A DNA stretch of 64,000 nucleotides from Tieghemiomyces parasiticus (lineage: Eukaryota; Kickxellomycota; Dimargaritomycetes; Dimargaritales; Dimargaritaceae): positions 18,887-82,886 of the forward strand of contig JANBPT010000073.1 in the NCBI GenBank assembly GCA_027575765.1, written 5' to 3'. Made by a program: the position numbers and the translations under genes. Shown here in pieces: positions 45,101 to 54,669 of the stretch. Each line of letters opens with the position of its first letter. The first letter of the stretch is position 1. Under the pieces are notes generated by a model that saw nothing but the letters and a program-made list of their open reading frames with translations, did no database searches and had not been told where the DNA came from.

Positions 45101-46653
45101 ATGTAGTCGACTCGACTCTATCAGTAGGACGGGAATGGATTGCCTGTGCATGGAAATGGGTTGAGGCACCGCATCTTTCAGGTAAGCAAGGGCACCGGTT
45201 GGTATATAATAGAACAGTTCGACTGTGTAATGCCGGTGTTGCACGGAAGCTTCAAATTTTGGTCAGGTAGCTAACCAGCCCCTCCTGCTGGCAGTGGTAA
45301 ACCAGGCCGTAACGCAAGATAACAAGACAAAGGCATTAGGGTGGTGTTGCCCTTATTGTTTCACCCGCCACTACCATCCCGCGCTGCAGCTCACTTACCT
45401 AATAGAGTAGAGGCCACCTCATCACTGCCTTGTCAGGACTCTGTCTCGCAGGGGTTGGGGCCATGGATTGCTGTTGCGAAGGGAGCGTTGGGGAGCGATA
45501 GAACCACTCCCTAGGCCTGGCTGTACTCTGTTTAACTGGTAAAAGCGCGGGCTACGTAAGCGATACACGTCATAGAGCTACGGTGTTATTGCTAACGCTG
45601 CCATGAAACTCTGTCGCAGGATTGTAAAATATTCAACCTACCTCTAGCTCAGCAGTTACGCCCCTCAAACCTTATTACCAAAGTAGTCCATTCCCCTGAT
45701 TTAGTGCAAATTAGGTTTCGATGTGCACGTATTTGACAGTGATTCCGGCAAGGTACTATTACCTTTTCAAATCCACCAACAAAATCACTCTTCGACGCAG
45801 GTTAGCACGTCTCGACCGCCTCAGGGGATATCGGTCGAAAACGAGTTGCTACGCCCCAACCGTCCCTTTCATTACGTCCCGGCCCCAACTCCCATTGGGT
45901 TCTTCTCCATCACTTCATCCGCCAATAGCTGATCGCGCATCATTCATTTTCCACCACTTTCTACGAGGGGTCCCAGCCCTATGACCGCTGGGCCTATTCG
46001 ATAAACCAGTTGGCGAGGTCTGGGGCTTTAGCTTGGTGACAGGAAGACGCGTACACGGTGGGACGGCGTAACATTTTAATGCCCGCGGCTGACTGGCCAA
46101 AGCGCGATGCTGTTTTCCTTCGGTGGCCTAGCGACTGGCTTGTCCACAACTGGGTGCCCTCATATCCTTACCCAAAAGCTTTGGCTGAGTGGCCGGCACA
46201 GATATGTGGGGGGGGGGGGAGTAGCTGAATACGATAAATCTACCACATTCATCCGCCCGTGCGCTGTAAAATTATGTTCGCAGAAAGGAAGCGTAAATAA
46301 ATTTACATTTCCGCCTGCGCCGTAAGCAGCGGCCGGCTGGGTAGTCGACAAACGGACGGTAGCGCTAGGATGGCGAATGAACGCAGCCGGCAGGTCCGGG
46401 CTTGATGACAAACATCTTTGTCGCCCCGGCCTATATAATCACCACAGGCAACCTTGAGGGCTTTATCTTTGGAGGCCCATCAACTCGTCCACCTCTTCCT
46501 CCCCCTCTTCACCCCTCCACCCTTTCTCGCGGTATAATGTCGGATGGGCGCTCGATAGGCACGCTCCCCCGCTCTGTGCCGCATCGAGTATGGCTATACG
46601 GCAGCAGGCGGCTGGGCGGACGGAGGCTTTGCGGACACCCTAAAGGGCCCTCT

Positions 46654-46690
46654 GACAAAGAACTGCGGTTCTTTGTCCCTCAACAGGGAC
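46654..46690 (+). other. Two overlapping perfect hairpins
   Basis: GACAAAGAAC and GTTCTTTGTC (46654-46663 and 46668-46677) form a 10-bp perfect stem with a TGCG loop. Immediately overlapping, GTCCCT and AGGGAC (46675-46680 and 46685-46690) form a 6-bp stem with a CAAC loop. They are mutually exclusive by a few bases. They lie about 560 nt upstream of the 47253 start. Confidence 0.5.
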
Positions 46691-47252
46691 TCTTCATTCG
46701 TTCCACTCCTCTCCCTTCTCCTCTTCCTTGCCGTCATCAAGCCTTGTAGGCGTCTCTTTATCCCCGCTTTTCTCCCCTCATCGTTCTCTCTGTACTGTCC
46801 ACACATATGTACAGGCCTGGGTCCTGCAGGGTCGCCTATAAAGCCTGTCCGGTACGCCGCCGCCCTCACCGTCAGGTTGGATTGTCACCACTATCAACTC
46901 ACCTGCATCAACACCCCATCAGTTCACTTTGGGCCCTTGTTGAATTTTCTTTCACTCATCTGCACCCACTTACACTTCGCCATTGACACATTTATCTTGC
47001 TATTCTTCGCGGTCAGTCCCGCATTACTCGACACGGCCCCAATATTGTCTACCACCACAACGTATCAAAAACAGTAAGTGGGGTGTACCTTGGGTCCATA
47101 ATGTTTCGACTACACGGCTGCTCCATGGTATGCGGAAATAGACACGCCATGTCGCAGTATGATTCTCTTCTCCCTGTCCCTAGGCCCAGCAGTCACACTT
47201 ACCCATCCACGTTCCTCTACTGCGATATCCTCTACGCTTTCGAGCATTAGAT

Positions 47253-48536
47253 ATGTTTGAACAACTCCGTACTAGTTTGGCCGGTCGTTTTGGCATAGGT
47301 AACCAGTACACCCCGATGCGCGTCGCCAGCCGCCCCGACCACACTGAGCTGCCCGGTCACAGCGAAGTCGACGAGCTCAGTGGTCTCCTGGAGGAGACCC
47401 TCGATGGGCTCGGTGTTAAGTCCAATCTGAGCCGCCGGCGTAGCATCTATGGAGGCCTCCGTAAACCCAAGTCACTCTCTGCGCTCAAATCTGCCGCCGC
47501 TGATGGTTCGGTAAAGCCGACTGCCCACACCAAGGTCATCGGTAAGATCGGTAAAAGTCCATTGGCCCAAAATACAGTGATGTCAGCCATCAACGGCGAC
47601 GGTATAGACTCCAAGGGCAAGGCAAATACCTTTGAACCCCAGAAACAGAAGCGCAAGACCAGTCTTCGTCAGTATCTCAACCAGACGGACAACTATGTTG
47701 TCGTGGCTGAACTGCCCAACCGTGTCCAGTACACTCACCAGCAGCGCTCCCTGTCGAACATCCCGGCGGCTTCCGATACGGAAACTGTGCTTAACGCTGT
47801 GGAACCCCATCGCAGCGCATTCGAAATCCCACGCCGGGTCCGTCTTCCAGCCGATTCCCGCAGTGGCACCGCACCGCTCAACTATCCCTACAGCACCGAA
47901 GACGACGAAGAGGATGAGGAAGACGTAACGACCGGCCTCTTGCAGAGTTCGTCGCACGGTGAAACCTGTCGGCTACTTTCCTCCTCCTCACCCGCGACAC
48001 CTGGTGGTGCCGACTGTAGTCAAGCTATCCGTAACCCCACCGCCGGCCAGCGGGGATTCAGCACGAGTAACCCCTTCGTCAAACGGTTCACCAGCGCAAC
48101 TGGAAAATTCACCACCACTACTACCAAGTCGCTCCGCGGCCAACCGTCCGCAGCTGATCTCGGCGCCGAAGCCGCAACGTGCCCGGAAGCCATGCTCGCC
48201 GCCCAGCGGGCGTACAGCCAGGCGCTTAAACACACGAACGACTCACAGACGGCCCTGAAAGCCGCAGCAGCCGCGGCCACCGCCGCCTTGATTATGAGCC
48301 GCCAGTCGAGTATTACTTCTACGACCACCGCTGCTACTGCTACAAGCAGGAACTCGAAGCCCCTTCCTAGTATTCCGGCCACCAAGCTGGGCACTGAGAC
48401 GAACAGCCGTGGTGGTGGGTTGGCATCGCAAAGCTCGTCGACCGCGCTTTACAGCCACCGTACCGAGAGTGACTATAACCTGGTGGTGGCAAGTGAGTGC
48501 TCATCTGTGAAAAAGGCACTACTCAGCTCATACTAG
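47253..48536 (+). CDS. Unrecognised Ser/Thr/Ala-rich protein
   Basis: 427 residues, single exon, ATG to TAG, with GC-rich third positions typical of real genes here. The N-terminus is the least biased part (FEQLRTSLAGRFGIGNQY, then SEVDELSGLLEETLDGLG, an acidic amphipathic helix). Basic patches follow (SRRRSIYGG, PQKQKRKTSLRQYL), then an acidic run (EDDEEDEEDV), then Ser/Thr/Ala-rich sequence with an Ala helix (TALKAAAAAATAALIM). Several RRxS and RKTS sites could be kinase targets. No signal peptide, membrane segment or known domain seen. Likely cytosolic or nuclear phosphoprotein by composition only. Confidence 0.65.
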   Translation: MFEQLRTSLAGRFGIGNQYTPMRVASRPDHTELPGHSEVDELSGLLEETLDGLGVKSNLSRRRSIYGGLRKPKSLSALKSAAADGSVKPTAHTKVIGKIGKSPLAQNTVMSAINGDGIDSKGKANTFEPQKQKRKTSLRQYLNQTDNYVVVAELPNRVQYTHQQRSLSNIPAASDTETVLNAVEPHRSAFEIPRRVRLPADSRSGTAPLNYPYSTEDDEEDEEDVTTGLLQSSSHGETCRLLSSSSPATPGGADCSQAIRNPTAGQRGFSTSNPFVKRFTSATGKFTTTTTKSLRGQPSAADLGAEAATCPEAMLAAQRAYSQALKHTNDSQTALKAAAAAATAALIMSRQSSITSTTTAATATSRNSKPLPSIPATKLGTETNSRGGGLASQSSSTALYSHRTESDYNLVVASECSSVKKALLSSY

Positions 48537-49504
48537 GATGACCACGTACGCTATTAGCTGCTGTTTTTGTTTTCTTGTCTTTTTTTTTTTAACAAAATAG
48601 AAGGGTGCATGTGGTCTGCCTTGTGATGGACGCGGTAGGTATATGATCCATTACTTATGGTGTTTAAAGTTAACCATCGCTGCACTTTTCCTTCTCCCTG
48701 TTAACCTCATTGAGACGGGGAGTTCTTTATCGAACTCTATCCTAGTCGCGAGCCCCGTGCCAGACTCACTCCGAACTTCACTTATCTGTATAGGTCTCAC
48801 TCACGAGCATTGCCCTGTTTTAACGTCCTCCTTTTCTATGTTTCCTCTGGACATTGATCAGTGGTTGCCGGCAACCCAACTTTTCGTTTTGACATGCCAT
48901 GCTTATGGAAAAATTACACATAGTAAATATGTATCATTTCGGTTTATGCTGGAGAAAAAGTATGGCCTACGTATGGCAACGGACAGCTGTAGCCCTGGTG
49001 ACAGCCACGAGAGAAAGCCATATAATTTGAGGAATTAGGCTAAATGGAAATTAGGCCGTTGCGACTTCCATGTCTATGCCATGCCAACGCAGCACGCGCG
49101 GCCGGAATGCGAACAGTTGTGTGAGTATCAAGCTGACGAAGAGAGAGAGAGAGAGAGGGGGGGGTGCGTCAACAGTCATTGTTCAGCCTTGCCTCTTAAA
49201 ACGGAGAGCGGCGAGCGAGCTGCCAGCGGGATGGGAGTGTTGAGGGAGTGGGGTAGACGGGAGATTTTGGTTTGCCGCGGATTGGTCTAGATGCCGTACT
49301 GCCGTTTTCTCTTACTACGCAATTAAATGTATATATATTATGTATCAAATACTTAGAGTCACAGTAGTACAGAGCTGATTGTGAGATATCTGTATAGGAA
49401 CAAGGGAGGAGGGGGGGCAACTGACTCATGGGACATAGCAACTCACAGCAACCAGGGTCTAATGTCCAATAGTATGCAAACGAGGGTCAAGGTTGCACTC
49501 TCAT
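48537..49504. other. Spacer between convergent genes
   Basis: AT-rich with a T-run at 48581-48590 and a (GA)n tract at 49141-49156 followed by G. No gene supported. Confidence 0.45.
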
Positions 49505-50224
49505 CTATTCCGACGCCGGGGTAGTGGGAACGGCAGAAACGGGGCTATTGCGGGCGCGGAGTGACCGCAGTTCACCTTCGAGGCGTCGGTTGGTCCGCCG
49601 CAACTGCATCACTTCCCGCCGCAGCCTGTCAATTTCCACGTGCAACTCGTGCTCACGGACCTCGGCGCTCATCTGTACCGTCAGAGCGACGCCGTCAATG
49701 ACCCGCACAATACGCCACAGCCGGAGGATAATCAGAAGTGAGAACAGCTCACGCTGGCGGCCCTGCAATGCTAGTTCCACCACCAATGATAGCCATACTA
49801 CTAGGGCGTCGAAGCTATGGATCCAGCCTTCCTTGCCGTATAAAAAATAGGACCACCCGAATACGAGCAGCTTGGCCACCAGTTCCCCTACGAAGGCGAT
49901 CAGGATAGCCATAGAAAAAAAATGGAGTATCTTGAACCACCAGAGTTGTTCAATGTGCTGGTCGAGGTTGAAGAGACTGAACCCGATTTCGATGAGCACG
50001 ATGACGAGGTCCATGAGGACCAGGGACAGGACGGCCCAGTGAGCCGTCGGGCTTTCCAGGGCCCGCGCCGCCGCTTGCTGAAGGCCCCGCGGTTCCGGTG
50101 ACGGGTTCAATAGGCGACCGCTTTCAAGGCCGCTGGCCGACGAGACAGAGGACATGGAGAGCCGCCGGCGGTCGCCGACATTGGCATCGGTGGCCTGCGC
50201 TGAGGCGAGATTCGAACCGGTCAT
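49505..50224 (-). CDS. HVCN1: Voltage-gated proton channel Hv1 (canonical)
   Basis: Hv1 is a four-helix voltage-sensor protein that conducts protons outward and dimerises by its C-terminal coiled coil. 239 residues, single exon. S1 about 63-85 carries D72 (LSLVLMDLVIVLIE), the selectivity-filter acid equivalent to human D112, and E79. S2 about 97-123 carries E114 and K118 (FVGELVAKLL), the charge-transfer centre. S3 about 137-154 carries D139 and E150. S4 (IILRLWRIVRVIDG) has R168, W170, R171 and R174, the Hv1 RxWRxxR signature. A coiled coil follows (VEIDRLRREVMQLRRTNRRL). The N-terminal tail is Ser-rich. Likely at the plasma membrane or vacuole, controlling pH and balancing charge. A divergent copy lies 600 nt upstream on the same strand. 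Confidence 0.92.
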   Translation of the reverse strand: MTGSNLASAQATDANVGDRRRLSMSSVSSASGLESGRLLNPSPEPRGLQQAAARALESPTAHWAVLSLVLMDLVIVLIEIGFSLFNLDQHIEQLWWFKILHFFSMAILIAFVGELVAKLLVFGWSYFLYGKEGWIHSFDALVVWLSLVVELALQGRQRELFSLLIILRLWRIVRVIDGVALTVQMSAEVREHELHVEIDRLRREVMQLRRTNRRLEGELRSLRARNSPVSAVPTTPASE

Positions 50225-50824
50225 GGACGTGGACTACGAAGTGTGCAGGCCAGAGAAGGGAGGGCGAGGGGGAGAGGGAATGGAGGGAATGTGCGAGAGA
50301 GTCGAAATAAAGGCTACTTGTTAACCCTCTTCTCCCCCCCCCAGAAAAAAGAAGGCGTGTGCTGCTTGCCAGGGTGCCGACAACGTCAGGGTTTATGGTT
50401 GACGGTAGGCAGCGTATCCAAAATGTATACCATACGGGTGGGAGGGCAGGGGCATGAATATGGGTAATGACATTCGGAGTATCCAGCTAATCAGTCAGGG
50501 GGAGGGGAAAAGGACTGGCTGGACCTTTTATAGAAACAATATGACGGCCGACTCGGCTTAGGCGATTAGGGGGGCGTGATGCAGTGGGAAAGCAAAGTAA
50601 GAAGGGTAGCCCACAATCCCTTGGACGTAGAGATCACACATACGCTTCGCTGCACACTACGGCAGCTTGGCATGGCCTTTAATTATCTGAAAACAAGCAG
50701 GCTAGAGTGCACGTCGAAAAGGTCCAAAAACCCGTCAAGGGGACCTTTGCTTTCCACCCACCTACGCTCTCACACACACAAACTCTGTGGTCCAACGTCC
50801 ACATTTAAGCCCCACTCCCCCACT
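50225..50824. other. Spacer between the two voltage-sensor genes
   Basis: Promoter of the canonical Hv1 gene and 3' flank of the divergent copy. No gene seen. Confidence 0.45.
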
Positions 50825-51745
50825 TCACTCCGAGCTGCGAGCTACTTCGGTTTGCTGCATGACGTGGTTAATCATGTTACGATACTGAGAAGTCAGTTCC
50901 TGGATGCGCCCGTCGCGGTAGTCCACCATCTGGCGCAGGTCACGTACGCGGCCTTCGGCGTTCGTGGCCGCCACATCCATGAAAGCAGCCACGACGTCGC
51001 CAATCCGCACAAGCCGCAACAGGACCACCAGGGTACCCCAGTGACGGTAGTGCGGATTAGTTGGCAGCACCTCAAACAAGAGAGCCGCCAGCGTGACCGC
51101 CGTGTCCACCATATGAATCCCACCGCGCCACTTGTGGCCGTAGTAAAAACGAGGGCGCAGGAAAGTATCATGGCTGCTCTGACCCACAGCATTACCACCA
51201 CCACCACTGCCGCCACCTCTGCCGTTGCCAGTCTCAGGCCCATCTTCCTCTCCAGCTCGATCGGCGAAGCCTTGTCCGAGGAAATAGGCCTGGGGGCCCC
51301 AAGCGAGGATCTCGCCTAGGACGGCCAGGTTGAAGGTGGTGAGGAGGGTCACACTAATGAAGTGGAGGAGCCAGGCGGTTTTAGGGTGGCGGAGGAACCA
51401 CACCGGGTCGTAGAGGTCCAGAACGATGCGCGTCAGGACCACGGCAGCCTCGATGAGGACTAGAGCGAGCGTCAGGGTGTGGACGACCGGGCGGTCGACG
51501 GTCGTACGCATGTCCGTTGGATACTCAGGGTCTCGTCCGCCGGTGATACCCCGGTCACGGTTGCCGCCGCCGCCGCCGCCGCCGCCGCCTCCCCCGGCGG
51601 CGGTAAGGGGCGGGTGACCCGGGAGGAGTGTCGTGTGGAGGTCGACGGGTGGTGACGGACTGCGCGGGGAGTGGCCGCCAGTATCCTGGGTGACGTGGGG
51701 CGGCGACTGCTTCGGGGACCGGTGCGGTGTAGGCGAGTCGCTCAT
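50825..51745 (-). CDS. Divergent Hv1-like voltage-sensor protein
   Basis: 306 residues, single exon. The layout is that of Hv1: cytosolic Pro/Ser-rich tail with 11 Gly in a row, S1 (LTLALVLIEAAVVLTRIVLD), S2 (HFISVTLLTTFNLAVLGEIL), S3 (IHMVDTAVTLAALLFEVL), S4 (LVVLLRLVRIGDVVAAF), and a C-terminal helix (LRQMVDYRDGRIQELTSQYR). Aligned with its neighbour, key residues differ: selectivity Asp to E99, S1 Glu to R106, S2 Glu to A141, S2 Lys to E145, S4 Trp to V246 and the third S4 Arg to D250. The first two S4 Arg (R244, R247), S3 D214 and E225 remain. S2-S3 are separated by about 50 extra residues rich in Gly. It may be non-conducting, differently gated or a regulator of the neighbour; this is inference. 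The frame is intact with gene-like codon use. Confidence 0.82.
   Translation of the reverse strand: MSDSPTPHRSPKQSPPHVTQDTGGHSPRSPSPPVDLHTTLLPGHPPLTAAGGGGGGGGGGGNRDRGITGGRDPEYPTDMRTTVDRPVVHTLTLALVLIEAAVVLTRIVLDLYDPVWFLRHPKTAWLLHFISVTLLTTFNLAVLGEILAWGPQAYFLGQGFADRAGEEDGPETGNGRGGGSGGGGNAVGQSSHDTFLRPRFYYGHKWRGGIHMVDTAVTLAALLFEVLPTNPHYRHWGTLVVLLRLVRIGDVVAAFMDVAATNAEGRVRDLRQMVDYRDGRIQELTSQYRNMINHVMQQTEVARSSE
51563..51589 (-). repeat. (GCC)9 microsatellite encoding poly-Gly
   Basis: Nine uninterrupted GCC units on the plus strand encode the Gly run in the N-terminal tail of the divergent voltage-sensor protein. It is expected to vary in length. Confidence 0.85.
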
Positions 51746-52547
51746 GGTGAAAATGCGCTATGACTGAGAACGTGTAATGCTGGCGATAGAATACAGGACG
51801 AACGGGTTGGCCAGTGGAATTGGATATGCTTAGAGATTCCTTCGCTGATGGACAAGCGACAAGGCGGCAGGACGACATGTGTAAATTTATGTAATTGGTA
51901 GTCCTAACGGCCGTGGCCCCCCGTCATCCATGACCGATAACGTCAGGACGCAGTAGACTCAAGCTTTGAGCGCAAACGGAGGTAAAATGATGGAGACAGA
52001 GGCCTCCGTTAGTAGTGGTGTGCCGGCCTTGCTCGTGTCACCTCTGATCACCATCCTCCTCGCGCATGGCCAGGTTGCAAGCTCCCCTCCCCATTTGGTG
52101 ACCGCATTGTGAGACTCCAGAACCCTGACGAGGTAGCCCCAAGGGCCACAAGAACACAATCTGAGCCATAAGGGAGTCGCAAAGATTCCTGGTCAGCTCC
52201 AATTTTATATTGGTTATTTACTGCAGTCGGGCAAGAATACGAGGGGGGGGGGATCGGTGGTAGCTGCAGCAATCAAGCTTGACGACCCTGTCCCAATGTT
52301 AAACAATTTCCGAGCCCGCTAGCGCCTCGAGCGCCCGCCTGCCGGTCATGGTAAGCACTGCAGGTGTTTACTGATGGGCTAACAACCTACCTTACCACTC
52401 AAGGGAGGCGTAGTGGGGAGGGGAAGAAAAAGTGTACCTTTCGGTCGGACCGAAGGCTGCTGTCACCGGCCCTACCATACCTTTTACACTATTTCCTGCG
52501 CTATCCCCGTAGCTTGCATTCCCACCCCTAACCCATTTTCCCTCGAC
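51746..52547. other. Divergent spacer between the Hv1-like and PNKP genes
   Basis: 800 nt between two divergent genes, with a G-run near 52242-52251. No gene supported. Confidence 0.45.
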
Positions 52548-54669
52548 ATGCCCCCGAAGCGCAAGGCTAACGGCAGAACCACTCGCGGCGTCGATGGGGC
52601 TGCCACGGCTTCCACTTCGCCCGATCGAAAGTCATCCCGAGTGGCCGATCGTTCCGATGCAAAGCCCAGCCCGGGCTGTACCCCGGCACTCGAGGCATAC
52701 ACTCTGCATTCTTTAGCCAAACCCATCGCATTCCGAACCAGTCAGGCCTCACTAGCAACCTTCTTTAAGGCTGGCACAGGGAAGAGTAAGGATAGCGTCA
52801 AGGACACGAACCCAGTGGCCACAGCCGAGGGTGACAATCCGGCCGACGGTATCGAGTGGCTGCGGGCCGGGTCGCTGATTCTAGGCCTCCATGGATCCCC
52901 CAAGTCCTCAGGCAAGGTGGCCTTCTTTGATTTGGTAAGTCCGCTACTGTGTAAGAAACCGATCACCTCCGTTGGTGGCGGGAGAATGAATAGCAGGTGC
53001 TACATGACCGGCCCTTGTTACATTTAATGCGACTTACTAATTCCTTGGTGACCCCGAGCCATTACATTACCCCTATCCTATCTGGACACAGGATCAGACA
53101 CTAATCACGGTCAAAGGCAACCACCGATTCTCAAAGAACGCCGACGACTGGCAGTGGCTGTTCAAGGACGTCCCCGAGCGACTGCGAAAGCTCCACAGCG
53201 AAGGGTGAGTCCTAGATGCCCTGGATCACATGAAAATAATTTTGGGATCCTCAGCGAAGTACACCGTTGCCAGTTGAGGGGCGGCAGCCACGCCGTAAGC
53301 CAGCCTGCATACTAACTCCATCCTTCGCCATATATCATTCCCCTCTCCTTACCCAGTTACAAGATCGTAATCATAACCAACCAGATGGGTCTGCGCAAGG
53401 CTTTTGACAAGGGCAACACAAAGGGATTCACCCAGTTCACCATCTTCCGTGATAAGTTGAACCAGGTAGCCGCCTCGTTGCAACTCCCCTTCCAGCTCCT
53501 GGGTGCTATCGCGCCGGATCTGTACCGCAAGCCTAACGGCGGCATGTTTCATTTTTTCACCTACTACCTGAACGACGGCGTCCCGGCCCGACTGGCCGAC
53601 AGCTTCTACGTGGGGGACGCTGCCGGCCGTGCAAACCACTGGAAACCCGGTGTGAAGGCTGACCACTCTGATTGTGACCGCAAGTTTGCTGCCAACCTCG
53701 GATTACCTTTCCAAACCCCGGAGGAGCACTTCCGCGGGGAGGCCCCGGCGGATTATCAGTATCCGGGTGAATTTGATCCGTCCACATTCCCGGCCCCGCC
53801 GCTATCGCTAACCTCCGACGGGCCCGGTAGTGACACGACCTCCGGCACCTATCCACGGTGCTGCACCGCGGAGACCCTCAAATTGCGCTCCGGCGACTCG
53901 CCCGAGGTGATTGTGGCGGTAGGGTTTCCGGCGAGCGGTAAATCGACCCTTGCCTGTCGGGTAATCGAGCCGGCTGGTTACGTCTACGTGAACCAGGACA
54001 CTTTGCGCACACGGGCCAAATGTGTCGAGGCGGTGCGTGCCGCCCTCGCCGCCGGTCGATCCGTGATTGTTGACAATACCAACCCGGAAGCCGCCACCCG
54101 TGCCCACTATATCGACTTGGCGCGCGCCGCCGGCTGTCCCGTTCGCTGCCTTCATTTCACCGCTCCCTTGGCCGTCGCCCGACATAATAGCCGGTTCCGC
54201 GCGTACGGTCGGCTGGAGCCGCGCGAGTTCATTGTGCGAAACGCTTTGGCCGCAGAGGTAAGTGTTCAGGGTAACCAATTGGGGATAATCGGGAGACGAT
54301 AGCTTTAACTTAGAACATGTCCATATCGGCAGACGATTAGAGATTAAGGGTGCAGTGCACCTCTCCCATAATCCTAGAAATTGCTACCGATCCACTCTGA
54401 CCGGGGGGGTTTTGTTCTTTATCTCATGATGTAATTAACTTGACCTCTACTTGTCACTGCCCTCCCCCCTCCCCCAGCTTGACCACCTTGAAGAGCTACC
54501 AACCACAATACCCATGGTGGTCTTCCACACGTTTAACAGCCGTCTCGAACCGCCCACTGCTGACGAAGGTTTTAGCGAGGTCCTTCCCCTCAACTTTCAC
54601 CTTCACCCAGAATACTGGGGGGCCGAGGCGCCGACCATGCTAGCCAAGTGGCGGTGCTGGCACGAATGA
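52548..54669 (+). CDS. PNKP: Polynucleotide kinase 3'-phosphatase (PNKP), with N-terminal PIP-box
   Basis: Repairs DNA break ends by removing 3'-phosphate and adding 5'-phosphate. Four exons: 52548-52934, 53092-53204, 53357-54257, 54478-54669; introns 157, 152 and 220 nt (GTAAGT, GTGAGT, GTAAGT donors), 530 residues. The phosphatase motif FFDLDQTLIT has nucleophile D128 and acid D130, with Gln where Gly is usual; intron 1 falls between L129 and D130. Other phosphatase blocks: YKIVIITNQMG, KPNGGMFHFF and FYVGDAAGR. The kinase P-loop is GFPASGKST (356-364), then NQDTL, VIVDNTNP and FRAYGRLEP. The end has VVFHTFNSRLEPPTADEGF. No FHA domain is recognisable. The N-terminus has a basic MPPKRK start and QASLATFF at 66-73, a perfect PCNA-binding PIP-box. 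Confidence 0.95.
52743..52766 (+). other. PIP-box coding segment in PNKP
   Basis: Encodes Q66-A-S-L-A-T-F-F73, matching Q-x-x-(I/L/M)-x-x-F-F in every position, followed by Lys. It lies in a disordered, basic N-terminal region, which is where functional PIP-boxes usually occur. Confidence 0.6.

Larger units (their letters stand above)
41592..47252. other. 5.7-kb gene-poor region
   Basis: No frame over this stretch shows a domain or gene-like codon bias. Seen: a TATA-like tract (42118-42126) upstream of the secreted barrel gene; a TATA-like CTATATAAT near 46431-46439; a G-run at 46208-46219; and two overlapping perfect hairpins at 46654-46690. From about 46,470 to 47,000 the plus strand becomes C/T-rich, as before other genes here, so this part may be the leader of the 47253 gene. 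Confidence 0.4.

Noticed and set aside
45723..45932. Frame with FDSDSGKVLLPFQIHQQNHS in the gene-poor region
   Set aside because: No ATG, no recognised family, average codon bias; not enough to call an exon.
50576..51319. 247-codon plus-strand frame opposite the divergent Hv1-like gene
   Set aside because: The minus-strand frame shows four membrane helices in Hv1 order; the plus frame is unstructured and overlaps it.
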